NCBI GenBank assembly: GCA_003343905.1
Contig: QAKI01000044.1
Location: forward strand, 1 to 64,000
DNA length: 64,000 bases
Source of the DNA: Subdoligranulum variabile
GTDB taxonomy: Bacteria > Bacillota > Clostridia > Oscillospirales > Ruminococcaceae
Direction: 5' to 3'
Shown here piece after piece: positions 7,021 through 16,900 of the stretch. Below the pieces are notes generated by a model. That model searched no databases. It was not told where the DNA came from and saw nothing but the letters and a program-made list of their open reading frames with translations. A program made the translations under genes and the position numbers. The stretch's first letter is position 1. Each line of letters starts with the position of its first letter.

Positions 7021-7773
7021 TTAGTAGTTGCGGATCAGCACCTCATTGTAAACCGGATCTTTGCCCGGCACGCCAGGGAGCGAATTGTGCCTTGTGACCG
7101 GCTGTATACTGCAGTCCTGATACAACTCCCGCACCTCTGCGCAGTCGTTGTACGAGAGCAAATACCGGCCCTTGATATTGTGCAGCACACGGGCCAAACG
7201 CTCATGGTCAGCAGGCGCGAATGGGTGCTTGTAGTACCGCTCTGTGCCCATGTACGGCGGGTCGCAATAGAAAAGCGCTCCGGGGCGGTCATAGGTATGA
7301 ATGAGTTGCTCGAAGTCCAAGTGCTCAATGACTACCTTGCGCAGTCTCTCTTGGACGTCCGCAAACGGCGCGGGAATATTTTCCGCGATTCGCTGGGCGG
7401 TGGCAAAGGTCCGCCGATCCGAGCCGAAACTCATCTTGATCAGGTATAGAGTACGGGCAGCGCGCTGAATATCTGTATACCCTCGACGGTCAGCCTGATT
7501 CTGAAAATCGAAAAACATCTCACGCGACTGTGGCAATCCCTGCAGCTCGGCAGGCAACGCCTCCGGGTGGTACTTGATGCAACGATAGACATTGATTAGG
7601 CTTCCGTCTGCGTCGTTGAAAACCTCCAAGTGGTGGCCGGGGTCCTTGCCGAAAAGGACCCAACCTGCCCCGCCGAAAACCTCTATGTAGCGGGTAATGT
7701 CCTGGGGGAACTGCTCCAGGATTGCCTTGCGCAGCGCGCGCTTGCCGCCGATCCAACCCATAAAACTCTGCAT
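7021..7773 (-). CDS. D12-class DNA adenine N6-methyltransferase
   Basis: 250-residue Dam-like enzyme. Motif I is GWIGGKRALR at residues 6-15 and EVFGGAGWVLFGK, and the catalytic motif IV is DPPY at 171-174. Methylates adenine in a short site; in phages this mostly guards DNA against host restriction or affects packaging and transposition. It sits at the place held by the mom modification gene in Mu, at the end of the late operon, though it is unrelated to Mom. ATG 7773 is chosen for the AAAGGA site 8 bp upstream and because motif I starts there. Confidence 0.9.
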   Translation of the reverse strand: MQSFMGWIGGKRALRKAILEQFPQDITRYIEVFGGAGWVLFGKDPGHHLEVFNDADGSLINVYRCIKYHPEALPAELQGLPQSREMFFDFQNQADRRGYTDIQRAARTLYLIKMSFGSDRRTFATAQRIAENIPAPFADVQERLRKVVIEHLDFEQLIHTYDRPGALFYCDPPYMGTERYYKHPFAPADHERLARVLHNIKGRYLLSYNDCAEVRELYQDCSIQPVTRHNSLPGVPGKDPVYNEVLIRNY

Positions 7774-7813
7774 ACAATCATCCTTTCCGGGGCGAAAAGA
7801 TGATCTTGGAAAA

Positions 7814-8125
7814 TTATTTTGCAGCAGCCGCACCAGAAGCGCCTTGCAGACGCTTGATGAAATCCGATAAATAGTTGGAGCCACGGCTGGCCAGCACGCC
7901 GGTCAGGATCATGCCGAGCTGCGGGACCGCGAAGTGGATCTCCAACGCGCCGTAAATATCCGCCCCGGCGGCCAGGCACAGCCCGCAGCCGATGGCCAGC
8001 GCCACCACCTGCGTGATAGCGGTCTTATAGCTGCGGCTCAGCACGGCCCTACCGATGCTCTTGCCGATTTCGACCACACCCTCAACGGTGATGGCGAGCA
8101 TGAGTGCCAATACGATCATATTCAT
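7814..8125 (-). CDS. Holin
   Basis: 103 residues with a short N-terminal hydrophobic segment (about 1-18), a second and third segment (about 36-58 and 68-82) and a C-terminal basic/alanine-rich tail. The arrangement and position, directly after the endolysin and before the methylase, fit a phage holin that makes membrane holes at lysis. The family is not certain from sequence alone. Confidence 0.75.
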   Translation of the reverse strand: MNMIVLALMLAITVEGVVEIGKSIGRAVLSRSYKTAITQVVALAIGCGLCLAAGADIYGALEIHFAVPQLGMILTGVLASRGSNYLSDFIKRLQGASGAAAAK

Positions 8126-8152
8126 AATAATATACCTCCGAAGTATTTTTGA

Positions 8153-8980
8153 TTATCCCACAAATCTGCTGTCATACCGCTGCAGCTTGTCCCAGCCGTT
8201 GCGCTGGGCCAAAGCCATGTACTGCATAGCGTCTCCGCTGCTGACGCTCAGGACTGCCACCTGATGCCCCTCGCCAGCAGCCATGACCCGGTAGCGATCC
8301 TCCGACAGACCTTGCTGCGTTGCCAGAGCGTCCACCTCCTGTATCTGGGCCGCGGTCAGCGGCCCGATGGTCACCAGTTGGATTTTGTCCAACTGGCCAT
8401 TCGGCACATTGCTGAGGTCCTGTGCCGGATTTTCGGCCGCAGGCGCGCTGCCATAGATGCCCACTGCATTGTCGGTGCCGCTGTAGGCCGTGGGGTCAAG
8501 TCCCGTGCCGGTGGCCGTGGCGCGCGCCTCGAAGTGGCAGTGGTCGTAGCCTCCCGCCGCGTTGCCAGTCTGCCCCACAATAGCCAGCACATCACCGCTC
8601 TGCACGCGCTGTCCCTCCTGCACGAGCAACTCGCGGCAATGGCAGAAATACAGGAAATTGATCTCGTCGGGGGTCTGATTTGCGTCCAACTTCACGCACA
8701 CATACCAGCCCCATTCCCAAGTACGGTTACTATGGTCGGTGACGATCCGCGCTCTGGTGACAGTGCCCCGGATGACCTTTGTGCCCTGGTAATAGGGCAT
8801 ACGAATAAACTGGCAATCAAGCGCCACCAGGTCCAGCCCTCCGTGCCAGGTAGCACCCCCGCCACGGGTGTAACCGTAACAGCCATAGCTGTATACGATC
8901 TGCGCGCGTCCCGCATAGATGCCTGTCTGCATTTCCGCAGCCAGCTTTTCAGCCCTCTGTAACATCTGATTGTTATTCAT
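8153..8980 (-). CDS. M23-family peptidoglycan endopeptidase (endolysin)
   Basis: 275 residues. A LytM/M23 zinc peptidase domain spans about 30-165: first ligand motif HGGLD (His46, Asp50) and the HxH motif HCH (147-149). M23 enzymes cut peptide cross-links in peptidoglycan. The C-terminal 100 residues (IQLVTIGPLTAAQIQEVDAL) probably form a small binding domain; I see no classical cell-wall repeat. There is no signal peptide, so it would depend on the holin. GAGGAGG precedes ATG 8980, which overlaps the end of the upstream gene by 8 bp. Confidence 0.85.
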   Translation of the reverse strand: MNNNQMLQRAEKLAAEMQTGIYAGRAQIVYSYGCYGYTRGGGATWHGGLDLVALDCQFIRMPYYQGTKVIRGTVTRARIVTDHSNRTWEWGWYVCVKLDANQTPDEINFLYFCHCRELLVQEGQRVQSGDVLAIVGQTGNAAGGYDHCHFEARATATGTGLDPTAYSGTDNAVGIYGSAPAAENPAQDLSNVPNGQLDKIQLVTIGPLTAAQIQEVDALATQQGLSEDRYRVMAAGEGHQVAVLSVSSGDAMQYMALAQRNGWDKLQRYDSRFVG

Positions 8981-9416
8981 GATTTTCAACCTCCTCAAAA
9001 TATTGCCCCACCAGTTCATGGGGCAGATACTGCAGTACCACCGTGCCGCCGTCTTCCTCGCCTGTGCGCTTACACAGATACACCTTGCCTCCGTCACTGT
9101 AGTACAGCCCGTAGGTGTACTCCATTCCGCGCACCGCCGGGATGGGGTTGTCCAGCGTCCCCTGTTGCGGGTCCGCAGCCACCGCCGCCCACAGAGCCGG
9201 GGTCTTGTCCGGCTCCCAGCCCTCCTGCGTGGTGTGGGCCTGCTGCACCTTGTACAGCACACCGCTGTACTGGTAGCGCTGGCCGACCTCTACGGCAATT
9301 CCCGTACTCCAGCACGGGAAAAGCTGTACGCCCTGTAGCGCATCGGCATCGTCCAGACTGGCCGCGGCCTTCTCAATCAGCGGGCGTAACTGGCGCGCAA
9401 GATCAGTCAGAGTCAC
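8973..9416 (-). CDS. Tail-associated protein with a CBM5/12-like carbohydrate-binding module
   Basis: 147 residues. The central part (about 55-90: VGQRYQYSGVLYKVQQAHTT, GWEPDKTPALW) is a typical chitin-binding-like CBM5/12 motif, common in phage tail tips of Firmicutes. The C-terminal half is a further small beta domain. It lies between a tail accessory gene and the endolysin. A role in binding cell-surface glycan is inferred. Confidence 0.75.
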   Translation of the reverse strand: MTLTDLARQLRPLIEKAAASLDDADALQGVQLFPCWSTGIAVEVGQRYQYSGVLYKVQQAHTTQEGWEPDKTPALWAAVAADPQQGTLDNPIPAVRGMEYTYGLYYSDGGKVYLCKRTGEEDGGTVVLQYLPHELVGQYFEEVENHE

Positions 9417-9719
9417 TCACTCCACCCCCAGTAAGATCTTCGTGGCCTGCAGCTCGTCCTCCACGGCTGTCAGGCGGGCCTCTACGTCCGGCGGCTTGGG
9501 CTCAGTCCCAGGCTTTTCGCCAGGCTCCCACGGGTGGAAAAACAGACAATCCTCGTACACCGGCTTATCGTATTCCAGCCCGTCGGGCGGGTAGAGTTCC
9601 ACCGTGCCCCCAAGGATTACGCGCTCGGTTCCGAGGTACTTTTTCCCGGGGTAAGTGTAACCTTTTTCTAAGTCGGGATTCTCGATGAGCTCACCGGTCT
9701 TTTCGTTATAGGTTTTCAA
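9417..9719 (-). CDS. Small tail accessory protein
   Basis: 100 residues, with a proline-rich middle (EPGEKPGTEPKPPD) and a short C-terminal coiled coil (VEARLTAVEDELQATKILLG), the layout seen in XkdX-neighbour proteins of siphovirus tails. Stop and the next start are directly adjacent. Function unknown; tail-tip assembly is inferred from place. Confidence 0.7.
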   Translation of the reverse strand: MKTYNEKTGELIENPDLEKGYTYPGKKYLGTERVILGGTVELYPPDGLEYDKPVYEDCLFFHPWEPGEKPGTEPKPPDVEARLTAVEDELQATKILLGVE

Positions 9720-9740
9720 TATGTATCACCTTCTTTGCGG

Positions 9741-10118
9741 TTAGTCAACTCCATAAATGACAGATACAAGCGTTCCACGCGAATGTGTTGCCACACCATC
9801 AATTTTCGCGGAAATACGATCTCCAGGAGCCCCCATAAATATGTACTCTTTCTCATTAGAGCCACTAGACACATTCCCCTTCGATTCGCCATTAACAACA
9901 ATACTGATATTGCTTATTGAAAAATGATCCGGAGAATTATAGGTCGCACTTAAAAATGTTTTCACAAGAATCATTTGACGCTTTTCGACGGTGTAGTCAA
10001 CATGAGCACCACCCCCATATGCTGGCCCATCGTAAGCAATAAACATGGACCTACTTGCTAGGTTAGTAAGTGTTCCTTTTAGACTTCTTCCACCCGAAGT
10101 TCGCGGCGCCGTACTCAT
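9741..10118 (-). CDS. Hypothetical tail-region protein in an AT-rich island
   Basis: 125 residues, predicted mostly beta strand (VDYTVEKRQMILVKTFLSAT, ISIVVNGESKGNVSS). I do not recognise a family. It is clearly richer in A+T than its neighbours on both sides, which points to recent exchange, as is common for receptor-binding parts. Its ATG overlaps the stop of a possible 30-aa reading frame. Likely a host-range accessory protein, by position only. Confidence 0.6.
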   Translation of the reverse strand: MSTAPRTSGGRSLKGTLTNLASRSMFIAYDGPAYGGGAHVDYTVEKRQMILVKTFLSATYNSPDHFSISNISIVVNGESKGNVSSGSNEKEYIFMGAPGDRISAKIDGVATHSRGTLVSVIYGVD

Positions 10119-10225
10119 CGCACAGCACCCCCTGTCCGGGGATTGTGCAATGGGTCAGTCAGGGGCCTATGGCAGCCCCCCCCGTTAAAATAATTTTGAT
10201 TCGTCATTTTATACATTTCCTCCCA

Positions 10226-11002
10226 TCAGGTTAGAAAAAAGCACATTACAGCATTCCCCACTCGGAACTGTTGCCCCTTTGCGTAGTGAGCGCCCGAAAA
10301 CAAATCTGCTATATTGTTCAAGGCGGTAAACAATGTGGTTCCCGAATCGTCGTTATGTGCAACGGAGATCATCCCCGCCCCACATACGTCCGCAACTCCG
10401 TTATACATGCTTTGCGCGTGGGCAACAAATCCAGGGTTGTGTCCGTCGCCAATGCCAATCAGCGTGGCTGCGCACTGCTGTATAGGGCCATTACCATAAC
10501 CGCCTTGATAAAAACAGTTAAAGTAGAGATACAAATCATGGTCCCACTTTCTTTTTCCGCCTGGCGTCCTCGGAGCCACCTGTTTTTGTTCTGCTGCCCG
10601 CAGGAGCAGTTCGGCTTCCTGCAGCGCTGAATTATCAGCGATCATGCTCCCCAAATCATACCACTGGCCCGCCGCTCCCGTCTGGATCGTGGCGGGGACG
10701 GTTCCTGGCCCACTGATCGTTAGCGTACCATTTTCATACGCCCCGCTGGTTAACGTCAAAACATATACTGGCCTGCCATTTACCGAAAGGTCGTATTCGA
10801 CAGTATACTGCGGCGTGTTCGTTGTTCCCGCAGCGGCTGCTTTACTGCGGGCCAAGACGGCCCAGTAGTGCCACACCTTCCCGTTGCTGGTTTTATACGC
10901 CGGGATAAGTACCACCGGTTCCATCCCTGTTTTGGTGTAGCTTCGGTCTCCAATGGAAATCGAGGCCCCTATACCCCGCACCACCTGCATGGTTCCCATC
11001 AA
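10226..11002 (-). CDS. Putative tail fibre/receptor-binding protein
   Basis: 258 residues, rich in Gly, Thr, Asn and Tyr, with the beta-type sequence usual for tail fibres (LVSGAYENG-like turns, GTVPATIQTGAAGQWYDLG). It follows the baseplate-type gene with a 4-bp ATGA overlap. No enzymatic motif is seen. The C-terminal half (VAHAQSMYNGVADVCGAG) may be the receptor-contact head. Confidence 0.6.
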   Translation of the reverse strand: MMGTMQVVRGIGASISIGDRSYTKTGMEPVVLIPAYKTSNGKVWHYWAVLARSKAAAAGTTNTPQYTVEYDLSVNGRPVYVLTLTSGAYENGTLTISGPGTVPATIQTGAAGQWYDLGSMIADNSALQEAELLLRAAEQKQVAPRTPGGKRKWDHDLYLYFNCFYQGGYGNGPIQQCAATLIGIGDGHNPGFVAHAQSMYNGVADVCGAGMISVAHNDDSGTTLFTALNNIADLFSGAHYAKGQQFRVGNAVMCFFLT

Positions 11003-12024
11003 CTCACCTCCGTCCTTATGACCCAGTGCAGCACGATGTCGGCCGCAGGCTTCTCCTTGACTACGGTTCTGATTTTTCCCCCGTCCAGGCTGCTGGTCAC
11101 GCCCGCATTGACGATGGCCAGCACCTCGTCGAGGATCTCATCCGTAGCCGCCACGCCGGTGGGGTCATACCCGCACCCGGTGAGAAACTCGCTAGCTGCG
11201 CTGACCGTCGGTGCGCCGGGGGTCACGGCTGTGAGCGCCACCTCCTGGGCCAGCGTGTAACCGTTGGCCTGCTCCTCAGATGTCGATGCCACCCAGCCGT
11301 CCAGTGTATACTTGCCCTCGTACTTGGCCGCCACCGCGTTGGCGTGGGTCTGCGCCGTACCGTCTGCGTAGTCGTATACGTCAGTGCCACGGCCTTTGGT
11401 ATCATACTGCGATTTGAGCATCCATGCCGTATTGCCCTCGACTTCCGCAAGCAGTTCCTGCAGGAGGTCGATCTGTCCTTTGATTTTCTCCAGAAACGCC
11501 TCGAACGCCGCCTGCATCACGCTGGTGTCGATGGCGTCGATGGTATCCCGCATCAGACCGCAGTAGGCAGTGTCCAGCCGTAGATCCTCCACGTTGTCCG
11601 GCGTGATGCTGGTCGCGCCGGTGGGGCGGTTGACGCAATACAAAAACACCTCATCGTAGTCGATGTCCCGGCGCAGTGCGGGCATCTCAGGGGTTTCTGC
11701 TGCCAGCCCCGCGCGCACATAGATCCCTGCCTGGTTGGCGTTTTTGTCGTAGCCAAGGACGATCACGTCCTTGCGCGGGTAGACGCCATCTGCATCCTCA
11801 AACTGCAAGGTGACATCCTTGTTAGAATAGGGAAAGCAGGCCCAAAACTCGCTGACATGCAGGCAGCCAAGCCCCTTTGCCAGTGTTACCGTGTTGTCGC
11901 CGTTGGTGGTCAGGGAAAAGCTCTCTGCTGTCAGCAGGCCCCGGCTGCGGGCCGCGTAAGACGCGCCCAGCGCGACCGATGTGTATAGCTTACCATCCAG
12001 CGGCCAAGCCTCTAATTCTGTCAA
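10999..12024 (-). CDS. Baseplate/upper tail-fibre protein
   Basis: 341 residues. The N-terminal about 165 residues (LEAWPLDGKLYTSVALGASY; DVIVLGYDKNANQAGIYVRA) match the pattern of siphovirus baseplate upper proteins. A coiled segment (FEAFLEKIKGQIDLLQELLA, about 180-200) precedes a C-terminal domain. It overlaps both neighbours by 4 bp, so translation is coupled. It probably joins the tail tip to the receptor-binding protein. Confidence 0.7.
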   Translation of the reverse strand: MTELEAWPLDGKLYTSVALGASYAARSRGLLTAESFSLTTNGDNTVTLAKGLGCLHVSEFWACFPYSNKDVTLQFEDADGVYPRKDVIVLGYDKNANQAGIYVRAGLAAETPEMPALRRDIDYDEVFLYCVNRPTGATSITPDNVEDLRLDTAYCGLMRDTIDAIDTSVMQAAFEAFLEKIKGQIDLLQELLAEVEGNTAWMLKSQYDTKGRGTDVYDYADGTAQTHANAVAAKYEGKYTLDGWVASTSEEQANGYTLAQEVALTAVTPGAPTVSAASEFLTGCGYDPTGVAATDEILDEVLAIVNAGVTSSLDGGKIRTVVKEKPAADIVLHWVIRTEVS

Positions 12025-13115
12025 CTCGCATCGCCTCCAATCTCAATATCGTCAAACACAGGCGTGACCTTGCGGCCCGTTGCCTCATAAGTCAGCTTGA
12101 TGCTGGTGATCCGGGCGCTGGCCACCAGATCCAGCTCCGGCACTCGTATCGGCAGGCGGTCCCCCAGGTCAAAATCCTCGCCATAGTGCAGGAGCAGATC
12201 AACGGTGGTGGCCTTGAGCGTCTGCTCTATATAGTGGTTGAGCAGGGCCGCCGTGGCGTAGTTGGTCAGCGCCGTCTTGTACTCCTCTTCGGTGTAGACG
12301 GCCTCGGTGGTGGAGCCGTCCGCATTTTGGACTGTATGCCGATGGGTCACGCTGGAGCCATCCACCCACAGCTCGTGCCGGTCTGCGCCCTGGGCGGCTG
12401 TATCTCCCACCTCGATCCACAGCTGCTGCCAGGTATCGCTTTCGGTGGGGGCCTCGCCGCCGCAGATCGCTACATTGGCGTAGTCGCTGGCGTCCTGCGC
12501 GAGCGAAACGGCGGACAGATTGCGCAGCCGGGTGCCAAAATACCCCCTGTACCACTCGCCGCCCTGGACGCTTCGGTCCTTTCCCTGCAGCAGTTCCAGT
12601 CGCTCCGCTCCTGTCAGCGGGTCAAATCTGACCCGCACGCCAAAGCCCCCGGCCTGCGCCAGTTGGGTGATGGCACTGCAGCAGTCCGTCCACTCCACGG
12701 TCTCGCTGCAGGGGGCCGTGAAGGTCGCGCTGTCCGGGACCGTCACCGGCAAGCCGCGCAGGTTGGTGCGGCAGATCTCCAGCACCCCGGCCGCTGCATC
12801 CGTCACGGTGCGGGTGCCTTTGGCAATCCGCTGCGCAAAGCGGCACAGGCCGAACTTCCCGCGCACCGTGATCGTGGTTTTTTCCACGTCGCTGGTCAGC
12901 GCCGTGATGACCGCCGCGATCTCCGGCGTGTCGGGATTGTATAGGGTGTCCCACTGTTGCAGCAACCGGCGGTTTCTGGCATTCAGCGCACAGACCATCT
13001 TGATCTCGCCCACGTCCGCCCATTCGGGCATCCATTGCAGGCTGCTGATGTTGCCCACCAGCCCCACACGCTGCGCCCCATGGTACACATACACTTTCAC
13101 GGCTGCGTCAGACAT
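12021..13115 (-). CDS. Tail-tip protein, Gp37-like (ReqiPepy6 type)
   Basis: 364 residues resembling the siphovirus Gp37-like tail component that forms the tail hub after Dit. The N-terminus (MSDAAVKVYVYHGAQRVGLV; MPEWADVGEIKMVCALNARN) and the long middle with GYFGTRLRNLSAVSLAQDAS and LGDRLPIRVPELDLVASARI fit that family. No peptidase motif is seen. Located directly downstream of Dit with an 8-bp overlap. Confidence 0.75.
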   Translation of the reverse strand: MSDAAVKVYVYHGAQRVGLVGNISSLQWMPEWADVGEIKMVCALNARNRRLLQQWDTLYNPDTPEIAAVITALTSDVEKTTITVRGKFGLCRFAQRIAKGTRTVTDAAAGVLEICRTNLRGLPVTVPDSATFTAPCSETVEWTDCCSAITQLAQAGGFGVRVRFDPLTGAERLELLQGKDRSVQGGEWYRGYFGTRLRNLSAVSLAQDASDYANVAICGGEAPTESDTWQQLWIEVGDTAAQGADRHELWVDGSSVTHRHTVQNADGSTTEAVYTEEEYKTALTNYATAALLNHYIEQTLKATTVDLLLHYGEDFDLGDRLPIRVPELDLVASARITSIKLTYEATGRKVTPVFDDIEIGGDAS

Positions 13116-13980
13116 TGCTCGCCACCCCCTTGGGAGCCGTGATGGTCACGGTCAGATTCTCGCGCCCCTCTTCGGCTGTCAGGCGCAACACGTTGTCGCC
13201 GGGAGCCAGCGTCATCCACCAGTCGGTGTCGTAGTCCATCCAGCGGAACCCGTCCTGCTCGCTGCCGTCCGCGCCATAGTAGGTGCAGCCGAGCTTGTCC
13301 TCCTCGGTGGAGATCACCGCCCGTTCGCCGGGCAGCATCTCCTTGTTGAGCCGGATATAGGTGCGGGTGCCGTTGTGCCACAGCATCGGGTTGAGCACCC
13401 GCGCCGAAGCCCGCAAGTCCAGGGTAAAAGTGGTCTCCTGGTTGCCGGTATTGACCACTGTCGTGTACAGGCTCTGCCGGTACTGGCTGATATACCAGCT
13501 CCCCGCCGTGCTGACCGGCGTTGGAAACCAGGTGGAATCAAGACCGCCCAGCATGGTGCTGACCGTTTCCTCGGTGCGCCAGTAGGGGTAAGGGCACTTG
13601 ATTTTGAACTGGAAGTGCAGCAACCCCGGCTCGCCGTCCACTTCGGGCAGGCGCTGGGCTTCGCCGTCCAGATACCACCGCTCCGTGCTGAGGATCTTCG
13701 TCCAGCGCAGCGGCGCGCCCGCCTGGATGAGCCGCTTGAGCAGCCGCTCGCTGGCGTCATAGTCTCCGACGATGTCGCCGGTGACCGTAACGCTCCGGCT
13801 GCCGACCGCGCGGCCATTGATGGTCTTGCCGATCTGCCCGGCGGACTGGCTCTCGCTGATGGACACATCCAGCCCATCCTCGCCGGAGATAGATGTCACC
13901 CAATACCAGGTGTCCGGGGCAAAGTGGATGCTCTGCCCCGTGTCCAGGTTGGCGCAGATGTATTCAGGTATTGTCTGCAT
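13108..13980 (-). CDS. Distal tail protein (Dit)
   Basis: 290-residue siphovirus tail component of the Dit family, which caps the tail tube and makes the hub to which fibres attach. It follows the tape measure gene as usual. Seen: the SPDTWYW-like N-terminal region, a VTVTGDIVGDYDASERLLKR loop, and a galectin-like C-terminal half with GDNVLRLTAEEGRENLTVTI. Confidence 0.8.
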   Translation of the reverse strand: MQTIPEYICANLDTGQSIHFAPDTWYWVTSISGEDGLDVSISESQSAGQIGKTINGRAVGSRSVTVTGDIVGDYDASERLLKRLIQAGAPLRWTKILSTERWYLDGEAQRLPEVDGEPGLLHFQFKIKCPYPYWRTEETVSTMLGGLDSTWFPTPVSTAGSWYISQYRQSLYTTVVNTGNQETTFTLDLRASARVLNPMLWHNGTRTYIRLNKEMLPGERAVISTEEDKLGCTYYGADGSEQDGFRWMDYDTDWWMTLAPGDNVLRLTAEEGRENLTVTITAPKGVASNV

Positions 13981-13990
13981 GGCTGCCTCC

Positions 13991-16900
13991 TTACGGGATC
14001 TTCCACTTCATGCGCTCGGCCATGGCCTCGGTCTCATCCGTAAGCTCGGCTTCGCTCAGGCTGTCGTGAGTAGTAAAGTTGTTGGTCATGTTGACGATCG
14101 TCTGCGCCACCGGCATGGATGCACCATTACCGGCTGCCACGCCGACCGGCACAGCCAGATGGCTCTGGTTTGCGGCCACGCGGGCGCGCATAGTGGCAAC
14201 GATCTGCGCCGGGTGCAGGTTACTGCTTGCAACCGCGCGCATCATGGCCTGTACTGCGCCAGCGGCCTTATCCTCGATCAGAGGCGTGCCGTCATCCAGG
14301 CCCAGCGCCCAGCCTTTCATCATGTTCAGGCCGATCAGGTCACGCATGATCCGGGACGGGGAGTGGATCTCTGCCGCCGCCTGGGCTGCGGCAATAGCCT
14401 CCTGCACCGCCGAGACCATGGCGTTGATAACGCCCGATTTGCCCGCGTTGACACCGGCAATAATGCCGTTGTCAAGCTGCTTGCCGATCTCCTGCCCGCC
14501 GGACATCGCCTTGGGCTTGGCGCTGGACACCGCCTTGTCGATCATCTGGGTGGTGGCGGTGGTCAGGGCTGTGTTGCTGCTTACGCCCTCGGCGATCTTG
14601 TTCACCAGCTCGGTGCCCGAATTTGTGACTTCCGGCAAACCGAGTTCAGTCTGCAAGGCGTTGGCGGCGGCCTGACCACCGGCGCGGTAGACCTCACTGA
14701 GCTGCTGCAGCTGGGCGTCTGTGGCGGTACACAGCTCAGCCACTTGGGCAGCGGACTCCGGCCCGGCGTCCCGCAGTTCCTGCAGCAGCCCCTGGTCGAT
14801 GCCGCGCTCCGCCAGGGCCTTCAGGTTATCGGCCCAGGCAGACAGCGTCTCCTGGTTCTGCTGCATGTTTTCGATCATCTGCTGGACACTCAACTCACTT
14901 TTGGTGTTGATCGTGTCATACATGTTGGTAGCCGCTTCGGTGTAGCTCTGCAGCGCCTCCTTGCGGCGCTCCATCTCCGCTTCCTCTGCTTCAGCAGCGG
15001 CGCGGGTGGCCTCCTGCTGGGCCTGGGCGTTGGTGATGACCGTCTGGGCAGTAGCGGTGTCCAGTGCCGCCATCTCGGTGTTGATGGCCGCCCGCTTTTC
15101 GGCCAGCTCCTGTTCCTGGGTAGCGTATGCAGCCAGCGTTTCGGAGGACTGCTGCATCAGCTCGTTGTACTCGCCCTGGCTGATGATCTTCTGCTCCAGC
15201 TGGGCGGCCCACTCGGCCTCCTTGCTCTTCAGTTCCTCCTGGTTCTGCCGGATTGTGGACTCTTCTTCCAACAGCTCGTTGTAGCGCTCCTGTAGGGCGG
15301 CAGCTTCCTCCATCGTCTGCTGGGCTTCGATGTACGCCTGCAGCTGCTCCGTGTTCATGCTGAGTTGGTCGGCTTCTTCATCGTAGGTCAAGCAGAGATC
15401 TGCATATTTCTCGTTGAGCTGGTCCACCAGTTCGCCCATGCGCTGCTTCTGGCTGGCGGACTTGGTTTCAACCGCGGATAGCTCTCCCAACTCGGATGCC
15501 AGTTCCCCGGCGGCGTCCGCACTGGCCCGGATGGATTTGAGATTATTGTCCGCGGCCTTGGCGTTGCTTTCCTCGCTCTTGGCAAGGTTTTCCTGGGTGC
15601 TGGCCATATCGTCCAGGATTTCAGATTGTTCGGCAAAGGCTTCCGATTCTGCCGTGACGGCGTTGTACACAGCCACAGCCCCCGCGACTACCGCGCCCAG
15701 GATCAGCACCACCACCCCCACCGGGCCAAGCAGTGCGTTGAACGCCGCGCTCAGGGCGGTGGTGGCCGCCGTCAGCAGGCCGCTGGCTACAGTAGCCAAA
15801 TTCATGCTGCCCGTCATGGCGACAAGGGCAAAATTTTTCAGGGATATGGCACCCGTGGCGGCTGTTTCCTCCAAGGTTTGCGCTTTCAGGGTCGGGACCA
15901 GGACTTTTCCCGCAGCGTCCGCTGCGATCGTCGCGGCCGTGGCGGCCTTTTGCGCCGCCGAAAAGGCTTTAACGGCCTTATTGGCCCCGTAAGCAACCGT
16001 CAGCGCGCCCAGTGATACGACCAGCACATCCGCATGGGAGGCCACCAGTTCGATGGCCGGGGCCGCCAGATTCATGGAATCCTCGATCACTTCGCCGCTC
16101 GTTTCGATCACATTTTGAATGCTCTCGAATTTGTTCTGGGAGAGCCCTTCGTCCAGCGCTTCGACCATCGTCGTGGTGCCGCGCACCATGGCCGTGCCCA
16201 TGTTGGTCATGGCCGTCTTGATGCCCACACTGGAGGTCTGTGCCAGATCAGCAAAGCCGCCCAGGCCATTGTTCAACTGCACCAGCCGGTCATTAAACTG
16301 GCTGAAGCGGATCTCGCCGGACTGCAGCGCCGCATACAATTCGTTTTGGGCGCTCTCACCTGCAAATCCAAAACTCTCCGCCACGCGGGTCAGAGCCAGG
16401 CCCATGGTCTCCTGCATGGTCTTCCATTCTTCGGCCTCGAACTTGCCGCGGGATAGAGCCTGAACATACTGCTCCAGACCGCGGGCTGCCCCATCACTGG
16501 AACTACCCGACGCCAGAAAAGCGTTGTTGAGGGCCAACGTCGTGTCCACGGCCCCGCCCAGGTTGCCGGTCAGGATGGTAATGCGTTGCGCCGTGCTCAC
16601 CACACTGTCCAGCGTGGTGGGCAGGCCCTGGATGCCGCCGGACAACCGCTGTACAGCAGCTTCCGCTTCGTCCGCCCCATATCCGAGCTGCTGCATCATC
16701 ATGGGGAAGCGGTTCATCGTGTCATAGCGGTCGATGGCCGAATCCAGCGATGCCGTGACGGCGTCCACGCCTTTTTCAAGTAGCTTGAGCGCGCCGCCGC
16801 CTTTGACGATATCTGAGAGACGGCTCGCACTGCTGGCGGTCTGGTCCAGCTGATCGGGTACCTGGCTTAGTCCGTCGGCGGCGGATTCTGCCCCCTTACG

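Noticed and set aside
7021..7773. Mom-type modification gene, as at the Mu right end
   Set aside because: The protein has DPPY and the D12-class motif I, so it is an adenine methylase and not the acetyltransferase-like Mom.
10176..10183. C8 tract as a phase-variation switch fusing the 30-aa frame to the 9741 gene
   Set aside because: I followed the frame for one base more and one base less; both run into stop codons before the 9741 start, so no fusion results.
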